Part shown: piece by piece, positions 1 to 5,874 of the stretch
Layout of the letters: each line of letters starts with the position of its first letter
Position numbering within the stretch: position 1 is the first letter of the stretch
Source: Pseudomonadota bacterium
GTDB taxonomy: Bacteria > Pseudomonadota > Alphaproteobacteria > Rhizobiales > Beijerinckiaceae
NCBI GenBank assembly: GCA_021812505.1
Contig: JAKANG010000106.1
Location: 1 to 6,049 of the forward strand
Length of the DNA: 6,049 bases
Direction: 5' to 3'
Position numbers and translations under genes: made by a program
The notes under the pieces: generated by a model
Seen by the model: the letters and a program-made list of their open reading frames with translations, nothing else
Databases searched by the model: none
What the model was told of the DNA's origin: nothing

Positions 1-184
1 GGTGCTGGACCGCGTCCTGCGCGCCGGGCGTTACTGGATTCCCAACTGGTATTCGCCAAACCGGCGCATCGCCGCCTGGAATTTCTTCGGCCGGCCCAAG
101 GAGACGCCGAAACTCGATCTCGGCATTTCCTCCCTGTGGTGGTGGGACGCTGAAAAAGCGGCGGCGACGAAGGCCAAGGGCTGA
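1..184 (+). CDS. yejA: YejA-type peptide-binding protein, C-terminal end (partial)
   Basis: Only the last 60 or so codons are present; the gene begins left of the window, and base 1 is the final base of a split codon. The product is the periplasmic solute-binding protein (SBP family 5) that captures peptides and delivers them to YejB/YejE. The visible tail carries features I recognise from the YejA C-terminus: LDRVLRAGRYWIPNWYSPN near the start, then AAWNFFGRP, and a tryptophan-rich LWWWD close to the end. The GTG at base 2 is an internal codon, not a start. The stop TGA (182-184) overlaps the ATG of yejB by one base, so translation is coupled. In relatives the Yej transporter takes up microcin C (E. 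coli), host antimicrobial or nodule peptides (Brucella, Sinorhizobium) or cell-wall peptides. Which of these applies here cannot be read from the fragment. Confidence 0.88.
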   Translation, partial: VLDRVLRAGRYWIPNWYSPNRRIAAWNFFGRPKETPKLDLGISSLWWWDAEKAAATKAKG

Positions 185-1284
185 TGACGGCCTATATCGC
201 CCGCCGGATCCTGCTGATGATCCCGACCCTGTTCGGGATTCTCGCTCTTTCCTTCGTGATTGTGCAATTCGCGCCCGGCGGGCCGGTCGAGCGGGTTCTG
301 GCGCAGATTCAGGGGCAGGACATGGGCGCGACCGCGCGCTTCGGCGGCGCCAACAGCGTGATCGCCGCCGGGCGCGGCGGCGCGGCGGCGGAGTATTCCG
401 GCAAATATCGCGGCGCCCAGGGCCTCGACCCGAAATTCATCAAGGAGCTGGAAAAGCAGTTCGGCTTCGACAAGCCGCCGCTGGAGCGCTTCTGGCTGAT
501 GATCAGCCATTACGCGACATTCGACTTCGGCCGCTCGTATTTCCGCGACGAGCCGGTGCTTCGTCTGATCAAGGAAAAGCTCCCGGTGTCCATGTCGCTC
601 GGCCTGTGGATGACCTTCCTGTCCTACATGATCTCGATCCCGCTCGGTATCGCCAAGGCGCGCCATGAGGGCGAGGCTTTCGATATCTGGACTTCGGGCG
701 TCATCATCGTCGGCTACGCCATCCCGAGTTTTCTTTTCGCGATATTGCTGATCGTGCTCTTCGCGGGCGGCTCGTTCTGGCAGATTTTCCCGCTGCGCGG
801 GCTGACCTCCGACGATTTCGCCCAACTCACCCTGTTCGGCAAGATCAAGGACTACCTCTGGCATATCGTCCTGCCGGTCTTGGCGCTGACGCTGGGCGCC
901 TTCGCCACCACGACCTTTCTGACCAAAAACGCCTTCATCGACGAGATTCGCAAGCAATATGTCGTCACCGCGCGGATGAAGGGCCTGACCGAGCGCCGCG
1001 TACTTTATGGCCATGTCTTCCGCAACGCCATGCTGATCGTGATTTCCGGCTTTCCCGGCGCCTTCCTCTCGGCCTTTTTCACCGGATCGCTGCTGATCGA
1101 GACGATTTTTTCGCTGGATGGACTAGGGTTGCTGTCCTTCGAATCGACGCTCAATCGCGACTATCCGGTGGTTTTCGCCAATTTGTATATTTTCGCTCTG
1201 CTCGGCCTCGTCATCAATCTGATCTCCGACCTCACCTATGCGTGGATCGATCCGCGCATCGATTTCGAAACGCGGGAGACCTGA
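184..1284 (+). CDS. yejB: Peptide ABC transporter permease YejB
   Basis: This 366-residue protein is one of the two inner-membrane permease subunits of the YejABEF peptide importer. About six hydrophobic segments are visible, near residues 8-29, 136-156, 171-194, 224-246, 283-305 and 330-350. Between the first two lies a long periplasmic stretch rich in Gly and Ala (about 48-78) ending in the family's YRGAQGLDP. The cytoplasmic coupling loop (EAA-like, about 249-283, with RKQYVVTARMKGL and HVFRNAM) docks onto the ATPase. The C-terminus has the YejB hallmark DPRIDFE. Length and order match E. coli YejB from memory. The start ATG (184) overlaps the yejA stop by one base. A purine-rich AAGGG at 176-180 is rather close, while GAAGG at 169-173 is a better-spaced ribosome site. 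The stop TGA overlaps the start of yejE. Nothing looks broken or transferred. Confidence 0.96.
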   Translation: MTAYIARRILLMIPTLFGILALSFVIVQFAPGGPVERVLAQIQGQDMGATARFGGANSVIAAGRGGAAAEYSGKYRGAQGLDPKFIKELEKQFGFDKPPLERFWLMISHYATFDFGRSYFRDEPVLRLIKEKLPVSMSLGLWMTFLSYMISIPLGIAKARHEGEAFDIWTSGVIIVGYAIPSFLFAILLIVLFAGGSFWQIFPLRGLTSDDFAQLTLFGKIKDYLWHIVLPVLALTLGAFATTTFLTKNAFIDEIRKQYVVTARMKGLTERRVLYGHVFRNAMLIVISGFPGAFLSAFFTGSLLIETIFSLDGLGLLSFESTLNRDYPVVFANLYIFALLGLVINLISDLTYAWIDPRIDFETRET

Positions 1285-2381
1285 TGTTCACGCTCTCCCC
1301 GATCAGCAGGCGCCGCTTCGACGCTTTCAAGCGCAACAAGCGCGGCTATTTCTCGTTCTGGTTCTTCCTTATCGCCTTCGTCCTGTCGCTCGGCGCGGAA
1401 TTCATCGCCAATGACAAGCCGATCCTCGCTTATTACAAGGGCGAGCTGCTCTTTCCCGTCTTCGTCAATTACCCGGAAGAAAAATTCGGCGGCTTCCTCG
1501 CCGAGACCGATTATCGCGATCCGGTCATCTTCAAGGAAATCGAGTCCCATGGCTGGCTGATCTGGCCGCCGGTGCGCTATTCCTACGACACCCATAATCT
1601 CGCCTTGCCCGTCCCGGCGCCCTCGCCGCCGACCTGGTCGCTGACCAAGGCGCAATGCGCGCAGGGCAAGACTTTTGCGGGCGAGCCGGCGAAGAATTGC
1701 CGCCAGATCGAATGGAACTGGCTCGGCACCGACGACCAGGGCCGCGACGTGACGGCGCGGCTGATCTATGGCTTCCGCATTTCGGTGCTGTTCGGCCTGC
1801 TGCTCGCCGGGATATCCTCGGTCGTCGGCGTCACCGCTGGCGCGATCCAGGGCTATTTCGGCGGCTGGACCGATCTCCTGTTCCAGCGCTTCATCGAAAT
1901 CTGGTCGTCGCTGCCGAGCCTCTATCTGCTGATCATCCTTTCGGCCATCGTGACGCCCAGTTTCTTCGTGCTGCTGTTCATCCTGCTCGCCTTTTCCTGG
2001 GTCAGTCTGGTCCATGTCGTGCGCGCCGAATTCCTGCGCGCCCGCAATTTCGACTATGTGCGCGCGGCGCGGGCGCTGGGGCTGCCCGACCGCAAGATCA
2101 TGATCAAGCATGTGCTGCCCAACGCCATGGTGGCGACGCTGACCTTCCTGCCCTTCATTCTCAGTTCCTCGATCACCACCCTGACCTCGCTCGATTTTCT
2201 CGGCTTTGGCCTGCCGCCGGGCTCGCCTTCGCTCGGCGAGCTTTTGTTGCAGGGGAAGAGCAATCTCCAGGCGCCCTGGCTCGGCCTGTCGGGCTTCGCG
2301 ACGCTGGCCGCCACCCTTTCGCTGCTGGTTTTCATCGGCGAAGCTTTGCGCGACGCCTTCGATCCGCGAAAGGGATTTTAA
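1284..2381 (+). CDS. yejE: Peptide ABC transporter permease YejE
   Basis: This 365-residue protein is the second membrane permease of the Yej importer. The chosen ATG (1284) overlaps the yejB stop by one base and has GGGAG at 1274-1278, five bases upstream. The frame is open 14 codons further left to an ATG at 1242, but that start would lie deep inside yejB and lacks this ribosome site. Hydrophobic segments lie near residues 23-42, 165-187, 206-223, 226-246, 283-303 and 337-354. A large periplasmic insert (about 43-160) follows the first segment and holds family landmarks IANDKPIL, NYPEEKFGG and WLGTDDQGRDV. It also has a stretch of about 25-30 residues (roughly 117-146) with two cysteines, C125 and C139, that E. 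coli YejE lacks as I remember it. The coupling loop is at 249-280 (EFLRARNFDYVRAARALG to LPN). The C-terminal half (SSSITTLTSLDFLGFGLP, GEALRDAFDP) is nearly identical to the enterobacterial protein. Confidence 0.96.
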   Translation: MFTLSPISRRRFDAFKRNKRGYFSFWFFLIAFVLSLGAEFIANDKPILAYYKGELLFPVFVNYPEEKFGGFLAETDYRDPVIFKEIESHGWLIWPPVRYSYDTHNLALPVPAPSPPTWSLTKAQCAQGKTFAGEPAKNCRQIEWNWLGTDDQGRDVTARLIYGFRISVLFGLLLAGISSVVGVTAGAIQGYFGGWTDLLFQRFIEIWSSLPSLYLLIILSAIVTPSFFVLLFILLAFSWVSLVHVVRAEFLRARNFDYVRAARALGLPDRKIMIKHVLPNAMVATLTFLPFILSSSITTLTSLDFLGFGLPPGSPSLGELLLQGKSNLQAPWLGLSGFATLAATLSLLVFIGEALRDAFDPRKGF

Positions 2382-4033
2382 TGGCCTCCGACGCGCCTCT
2401 GCTGGACATCCGCGGTCTTTCGGTCGGTTTCGGGCCGACCGGCGGCGAAACGCTCGCGGTCGATAATGTCTCGCTGCGGCTGGAGCGCGGTCGCACGCTT
2501 GGCCTCGTCGGCGAATCCGGCTCGGGCAAATCGGTCACGGCCTTGTCGGTGGTCCGCCTGCTGGCGCCGGGGGCGAAAATTCTCGGCGGGAAAATCTTCT
2601 TCCACGGCCGCGACCTGTTGCAGGCCAACGAGGCCGCCTTGCGCGCGGTGCGCGGCGCGCGGATCGGCATGGTGTTCCAGGAGCCGATGACCTCGCTCAA
2701 TCCGCTGCACAGGATCGAGCGGCAGATCGGCGAAATTCTCGAGGTTCACGGGGTGGCCTCGCGCGAAAAGCGCCGCTTCCGGACGCTCGAACTCCTGAAT
2801 GAAGTCGGTCTGCAAAACGCCGAGAGAAGGCTCGACGCCTTTCCCCACGAACTTTCGGGCGGCCAGCGCCAGCGTGTGATGATCGCCATGGCGCTCGCCA
2901 ACAATCCAGACCTTTTGATCGCCGACGAGCCGACCACCGCGCTCGACGTCACCGTCCAGGCGCAGATCCTGAACCTTCTGCGCGACCTGCAGAAGAGGCA
3001 CAACATGGCTATTCTTTTCATCACCCACGATCTCGGCATCGTGCGCCGCATGGCCGACGAGGTGGCGGTGATGAAGCTCGGCCGGGTGGTCGAGACCGGG
3101 CGTACGGAAGAAATTTTCACCGCGCCGCGCCATGATTACACAAAAATGCTGATCGCCGCCGAGCCGAGCGGCGCCGCGCCGCCGGCCGATCCGAAGGCGC
3201 GGGAAGTGCTGGCGACCACGAATCTCAAAGTCTGGTTTCCAATCAAAAAAGGGTTTTTGGGCCGCGCGTCGGACTATGTGAAGGCGGTGGACGGCGTGTC
3301 GCTCGCCCTGCGCAAGGGACAGACGCTGGCGCTGGTCGGCGAATCCGGCTCCGGCAAGACCACGCTCGGCCTCGCGCTGCTGCGCCTGATCCGTTCGGAC
3401 GGGCCGATCCTTTATCTCGGCCGCAATATCGACGGCCTGTCCTCGCGCGAGATGCGGCCGCTGCGAAAGGAAATGCAGATCGTCTTCCAGGACCCCTACG
3501 GCTCGCTGTCGCCGCGCCTTTCCGTCGCCGAAATCGTGGAAGAGGGTCTGCTGATCCAGAACAGGGGCCTGGCGGCGCCGGAGCGCCGCGCCATCGTCGC
3601 CCGGGCGCTGGCCGACACCGGCCTCGACCCGGTGACCATGGACCGCTATCCCCATGAATTTTCCGGCGGCCAGCGCCAGCGTATCGCCATCGCCCGGGCG
3701 CTCGCGCTCGATCCCGAACTCATCGTGCTCGACGAACCGACCTCGGCGCTCGACCGCTCGGTCCAGGCCCAGATCGTCGATCTCCTGCGCGATCTCCAGG
3801 AGAGGCGCAACCTGTCCTATCTCTTCATCAGCCACGACCTGAAGGTGGTGAAGGCGCTCGCCTCCGACATCGCGGTGATGCGCGACGGCAGGATCGTCGA
3901 GCAGGGAGCAGCGGACGAGATTTTCGCCAGGCCGCGTGAAAAATATACGCGGGAGCTTTTCGCCGCGGCCTTCGGCGTCAATGGCGACGAGCCGTCACGC
4001 TACCCCGGCGCGCAGCAGATCGTGGATATGTAG
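2381..4033 (+). CDS. yejF: Peptide ABC transporter double ATP-binding protein YejF
   Basis: This 550-residue cytoplasmic protein has two fused ATPase domains that power the YejB/YejE permeases. Domain 1 has Walker A GESGSGKS (44-51), Q-loop Q100, signature LSGGQ (158-162), Walker B LLIADEP (178-184) and switch His216. Domain 2 has GESGSGKTT (320-328), Q370, FSGGQ (427-431), IVLDEP (448-453) and His485. Both sites look complete, so both should hydrolyse ATP. A linker rich in Ala and Pro (about 261-275) follows the short peptide-transporter C-terminal motif of domain 1. The ATG overlaps the yejE TAA by one base, with AAAGGGA at 2369-2375. The frame stays open for more than 200 codons into yejE, but the coupled ATG and the domain 1 boundary argue for this start. 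The last 12 codons plus the stop lie antisense to the 3' end of kdsD, so the tail from about residue 531 on is probably not functionally constrained. Confidence 0.96.
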   Translation: MASDAPLLDIRGLSVGFGPTGGETLAVDNVSLRLERGRTLGLVGESGSGKSVTALSVVRLLAPGAKILGGKIFFHGRDLLQANEAALRAVRGARIGMVFQEPMTSLNPLHRIERQIGEILEVHGVASREKRRFRTLELLNEVGLQNAERRLDAFPHELSGGQRQRVMIAMALANNPDLLIADEPTTALDVTVQAQILNLLRDLQKRHNMAILFITHDLGIVRRMADEVAVMKLGRVVETGRTEEIFTAPRHDYTKMLIAAEPSGAAPPADPKAREVLATTNLKVWFPIKKGFLGRASDYVKAVDGVSLALRKGQTLALVGESGSGKTTLGLALLRLIRSDGPILYLGRNIDGLSSREMRPLRKEMQIVFQDPYGSLSPRLSVAEIVEEGLLIQNRGLAAPERRAIVARALADTGLDPVTMDRYPHEFSGGQRQRIAIARALALDPELIVLDEPTSALDRSVQAQIVDLLRDLQERRNLSYLFISHDLKVVKALASDIAVMRDGRIVEQGAADEIFARPREKYTRELFAAAFGVNGDEPSRYPGAQQIVDM

Positions 4034-4963
4034 AACCCCCACCGGCCGGCCGTCCTCGACGATGAACAGGACGGTGATCTTGCGCCGATTCATCACTTCC
4101 AGCGCAGCCGAGGCCAAAGTCCCGCGCGATGCGGTCAGGGGCGCGCGGGTCATGATCTCGCGCGGAGCCTTGTGCTGCAGCAGATCGCTCCAGTGCCGGC
4201 GCAGGTCGCCGTCGGTGATGATCCCGGCGAGCCGGCCTGCCTCGTCGACCAGTCCGACGCAGCCGAATCTCTTTCCGGTCATGGTGAGGATGACCTCGTC
4301 CATGAGCGCGGTCTCGGGCAGCAGCGGCATGTCGTCTCCGGCATGCATCAGATCGTCGACCTTGTGCAGGCGCGCGCCGAGCTTGCCGCCGGGATGGAAC
4401 AGGCGGAAGTCCTGGGCTGAAAAACCGCGATCCTCGATCAGGGCGACGGCGAGCGCGTCGCCCAGCACCAGCTGGATGGTGGTCGAGGTGGTGGGCGCGA
4501 GGCCGTTGGGGCAGGCCTCCTCCACCTGCGGCAGTTCGAGCAGGATGTCGGCGGCGCGGCCGAGCGCGCTGTCGCGCCGCGAGGCGGCGGCGATCAGCGG
4601 GATGGCGAAGCGCTTGGCGTAGTCGATCAGATCGGCCAATTCCGCCGTTTCGCCCGACCACGAAAAAGCCAGAACGACATCGTCCTGGGTCACCATGCCG
4701 AGATCGCCATGGCTCGCCTCGGCCGGGTGCAGGAAAAAGGCGGGCGTGCCGGTGGAGGCCAGCGTCGCGGCGACCTTGCGCCCGATATGGCCGCTCTTGC
4801 CCATGCCGCTGACGATGACCTTTCCGCGCGCCGCGCGGATGGTCGTGATGGCCTTTGCGAGCGCCTCGCCCAGTTCGCCATCGAGAGCGGCGCGCAGAAG
4901 GGCGACGCCGGCCTTTTCGATCTCGACGCTTTTCCGGGCGGTTTCAAGCGCGATGCTGTTCAT
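3995..4963 (-). CDS. kdsD: Arabinose-5-phosphate isomerase, KpsF/GutQ family
   Basis: This enzyme interconverts D-ribulose 5-phosphate and D-arabinose 5-phosphate, the first step towards Kdo, the inner-core sugar of lipopolysaccharide. It has 322 residues, against 328 in E. coli KdsD. The SIS sugar-isomerase domain (about 35-180) contains GMGKSGHIGRK (53-63), HPAEASHGDLGM (79-90), SWSGETAE (101-108) and ACPNGLAPTTSTT (150-162). The four residues reported as catalytic in E. coli (Lys59, Glu111, Glu152, His193) line up at a constant offset of three as K56, E108, E149 and H190. Two CBS modules follow (about 205-258 and 268-320), with ITDGDLRR (249-256) and a typical [10 protein letters not shown] end. 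W102 replaces the Asn I recall in the enterobacterial SNSGE motif. AGAGG lies five bases before the ATG, inside a hairpin. The gene is convergent with yejF and overlaps it by 39 bp. Capsule-type KpsF or GutQ is possible, but no capsule or sorbitol genes are visible. Confidence 0.93.
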   Translation of the reverse strand: MNSIALETARKSVEIEKAGVALLRAALDGELGEALAKAITTIRAARGKVIVSGMGKSGHIGRKVAATLASTGTPAFFLHPAEASHGDLGMVTQDDVVLAFSWSGETAELADLIDYAKRFAIPLIAAASRRDSALGRAADILLELPQVEEACPNGLAPTTSTTIQLVLGDALAVALIEDRGFSAQDFRLFHPGGKLGARLHKVDDLMHAGDDMPLLPETALMDEVILTMTGKRFGCVGLVDEAGRLAGIITDGDLRRHWSDLLQHKAPREIMTRAPLTASRGTLASAALEVMNRRKITVLFIVEDGRPVGVLHIHDLLRAGVA

Positions 4964-4966
4964 GCG

Positions 4967-4986
4967 GGCCTCTGTGTGCTGAGGCC
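4967..4986 (-). promoter_or_regulatory. Hairpin covering the kdsD ribosome-binding site
   Basis: On the minus strand the leader reads GGCCTC, an eight-base loop AGCACACA, then GAGGCC. This is a perfect 6-bp GC-rich stem, and two further base pairs can form beyond a one-base bulge. The 3' arm includes most of the kdsD Shine-Dalgarno AGAGG (4969-4973), and the hairpin ends three bases before the ATG. If it forms, it would hide the ribosome site. There is no T-run, so it is not a terminator. Whether it regulates anything is inference. Confidence 0.45.
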
Positions 4987-4992
4987 GCGATC

Positions 4993-5019
4993 CCTATAAC
5001 ATCAGGATCGGAACGGCAA
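4993..5019 (-). promoter_or_regulatory. Candidate promoter for kdsD
   Basis: On the minus strand a TTGCCG (5014-5019, four of six matches to the -35 consensus) is followed after 15 bases by TATAGG (4993-4998, four of six), which is preceded by TG in extended -10 form (TGTTATAGG). The spacer is short for a housekeeping promoter, which lowers confidence. Transcription from it would begin near 4986, making the 5' leader essentially the hairpin at 4967-4986. It lies in the 60-bp gap between the response regulator and kdsD, so kdsD may have its own promoter as well as read-through. Confidence 0.28.
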
Positions 5020-5023
5020 ATTC

Positions 5024-5707
5024 TCACGCCAGTCCTTCACGCAAAGTATAGCCGGCGCCGCGCACGGTCTGCAGCAATTGCTTGTCCTGGCCCTTGTCGA
5101 TCTTGCCCCGCAGGCGGGAGATATGCACGTCGATCACATTGGTCTGCGGATCGAAGTGATAGTCCCAGACATTTTCGAGCAGCATCGTCCTTGTCACCAC
5201 TTGCCCCGCGTGGCGCATCAGATATTCCAGCAGCCGGAATTCGCGCGGCTGAAGGACGATCTCCTTTCCGGCGCGGAAAACCTTGTGCTTGAGCCGGTCC
5301 AGTTCGAGATCGGCGACGCGATAGACCGTCTCCTCGGCCGACCCGCCGCCACGCCGCCGCGCCAGGATCTCCACGCGGGCGAGCAGTTCGGCGAAGGCGT
5401 AAGGCTTGGCAAGATAATCGTCGCCCCCCGCGCGCAGACCCTTCACCCGATCGTCGACCTGGCCGAGCGCCGAGAGGATCAGCGCCGGCGTGTCGATTTT
5501 CTGGGCGCGCAATCCGCCGATCAGCGACAGTCCGTCGAGCTTGGGCAGCATGCGGTCGACGATCAGCACGTCGTAATCGCCGCTTTCCGCCCGCGCATAG
5601 CCCGCGATGCCGTCGGCGGCCGAATCGGCGATATGGCCGGCTTCGCGAAAGGCCTTGACCAGATAGGCGGAGGCCTGGGGATCGTCTTCGATGATCAGGA
5701 TGCGCAT
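5024..5707 (-). CDS. OmpR/PhoB-family two-component response regulator
   Basis: This 227-residue cytoplasmic transcription factor should be switched by phosphorylation from a histidine kinase. The receiver domain (1 to about 118) has the acidic pocket at E7, D8 and D9, phospho-acceptor D51 in VDRMLPKLDG, switch residue S79, Y98 and the conserved K101-P102. A Gly/Arg-rich linker (about 117-125) leads to a winged-helix DNA-binding domain (about 128-224), with LQPREFRLLEYLM, the recognition-helix region NVIDVHISRLRGKID and the closing TVRGAGYTLRE. All key residues are present. The start at MRILIIEDD is canonical for the fold, yet no clear Shine-Dalgarno precedes it (AGCTCCCGACC then ATG). The next gene in the same direction, 60 bp on, is kdsD; no kinase gene adjoins on either side within the window. 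The sequence style (KGLRAGGDDYLAKPYAF, VWDYHFDPQTN) is that of regulators common in Rhizobiales. Target genes and signal are unknown, so I give no symbol. Confidence 0.93.
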   Translation of the reverse strand: MRILIIEDDPQASAYLVKAFREAGHIADSAADGIAGYARAESGDYDVLIVDRMLPKLDGLSLIGGLRAQKIDTPALILSALGQVDDRVKGLRAGGDDYLAKPYAFAELLARVEILARRRGGGSAEETVYRVADLELDRLKHKVFRAGKEIVLQPREFRLLEYLMRHAGQVVTRTMLLENVWDYHFDPQTNVIDVHISRLRGKIDKGQDKQLLQTVRGAGYTLREGLA

Positions 5708-5741
5708 GGTCGGGAGCTTAATCGATTCTTCGATAAAAGTC

Positions 5742-5772
5742 GGCAGGCCGGAAAGGGGCGTTCCGGCCTGCC
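5742..5772 (-). terminator. Strong hairpin with T-run: terminator or leader attenuator
   Basis: A perfect 12-bp inverted repeat, GGCAGGCCGGAA / TTCCGGCCTGCC, encloses a seven-base loop. On the minus strand the stem is followed by GACTTTTATC, giving a short T-run three bases after the stem, as in an intrinsic terminator. The plus strand lacks a T-run on its side (ACTCTGAG). The hairpin ends 34 bp before the ATG of the response regulator. It could end a transcript entering from the right, or act as an attenuator if the regulator's promoter lies further right. The three-base gap before the T-run weakens the terminator reading. Confidence 0.6.
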
Positions 5773-5839
5773 ACTCTGAGCGCGCCTGTCATGCCGTTTC
5801 CGGCCGCGGGAGGGGGCGCGCCCTGTCGCCTGTCTTCTG

Positions 5840-5874
5840 GAGCGCGTTCGCAAGTCATGGAGTCGAACGCGCTC
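5840..5874. repeat. 11-bp intergenic palindrome, possible dispersed repeat
   Basis: GAGCGCGTTCG (5840-5850) is perfectly inverted as CGAACGCGCTC (5864-5874), with a 13-base loop between. The arms, together with the following AGCTAATTCATTGTTTTACCGCAT, resemble short dispersed palindromic elements I remember from intergenic regions of Rhizobiales genomes, here apparently with a shortened middle. On the plus strand a TTGTTTT lies about ten bases past the stem, too far for a good terminator. The inverted repeat is directly visible; its membership of a repeat family is inferred from memory. Confidence 0.45.

Noticed and set aside
31..1014. Minus-strand open frame of 327 codons opposite yejA/yejB
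   Set aside because: It is antisense to clearly conserved genes, has the same Arg/Glu/Gln/His-rich shadow composition and shows no ribosome site or domain.
1236..2111. Minus-strand open frame of 291 codons opposite yejE
   Set aside because: It is a shadow frame of the conserved permease gene with no family resemblance.
1655..2380. In-frame upstream extension of yejF, suggesting a 792-residue fusion protein
   Set aside because: The upstream part is an alternative frame of yejE with Arg/Ala/His-rich nonsense sequence. The coupled ATG at 2381 has a proper ribosome site and begins at the usual domain boundary.
2378..3835. Long open frame of 485 codons on the minus strand opposite yejF
   Set aside because: It lies wholly antisense to a well-conserved double ATPase, has a low-complexity charged composition (many H, R, E, Q, D) and no recognisable domain. 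GC-rich codon bias often keeps this antisense frame open.
4034..4060. GC-rich palindrome (CCGGCCGG) just after the yejF stop as an operon terminator
   Set aside because: It has no loop and no following T-run, and it encodes part of the KdsD CBS domain.
3936..4622. Plus-strand open frame of 228 codons over the yejF end and kdsD
   Set aside because: It is Ser/Arg-rich, out of frame with both genes and opposite the conserved SIS and CBS domains of kdsD.
5078..5779. Plus-strand open frame of 233 codons opposite the response regulator
   Set aside because: It is antisense to conserved receiver and winged-helix domains, with typical shadow composition.
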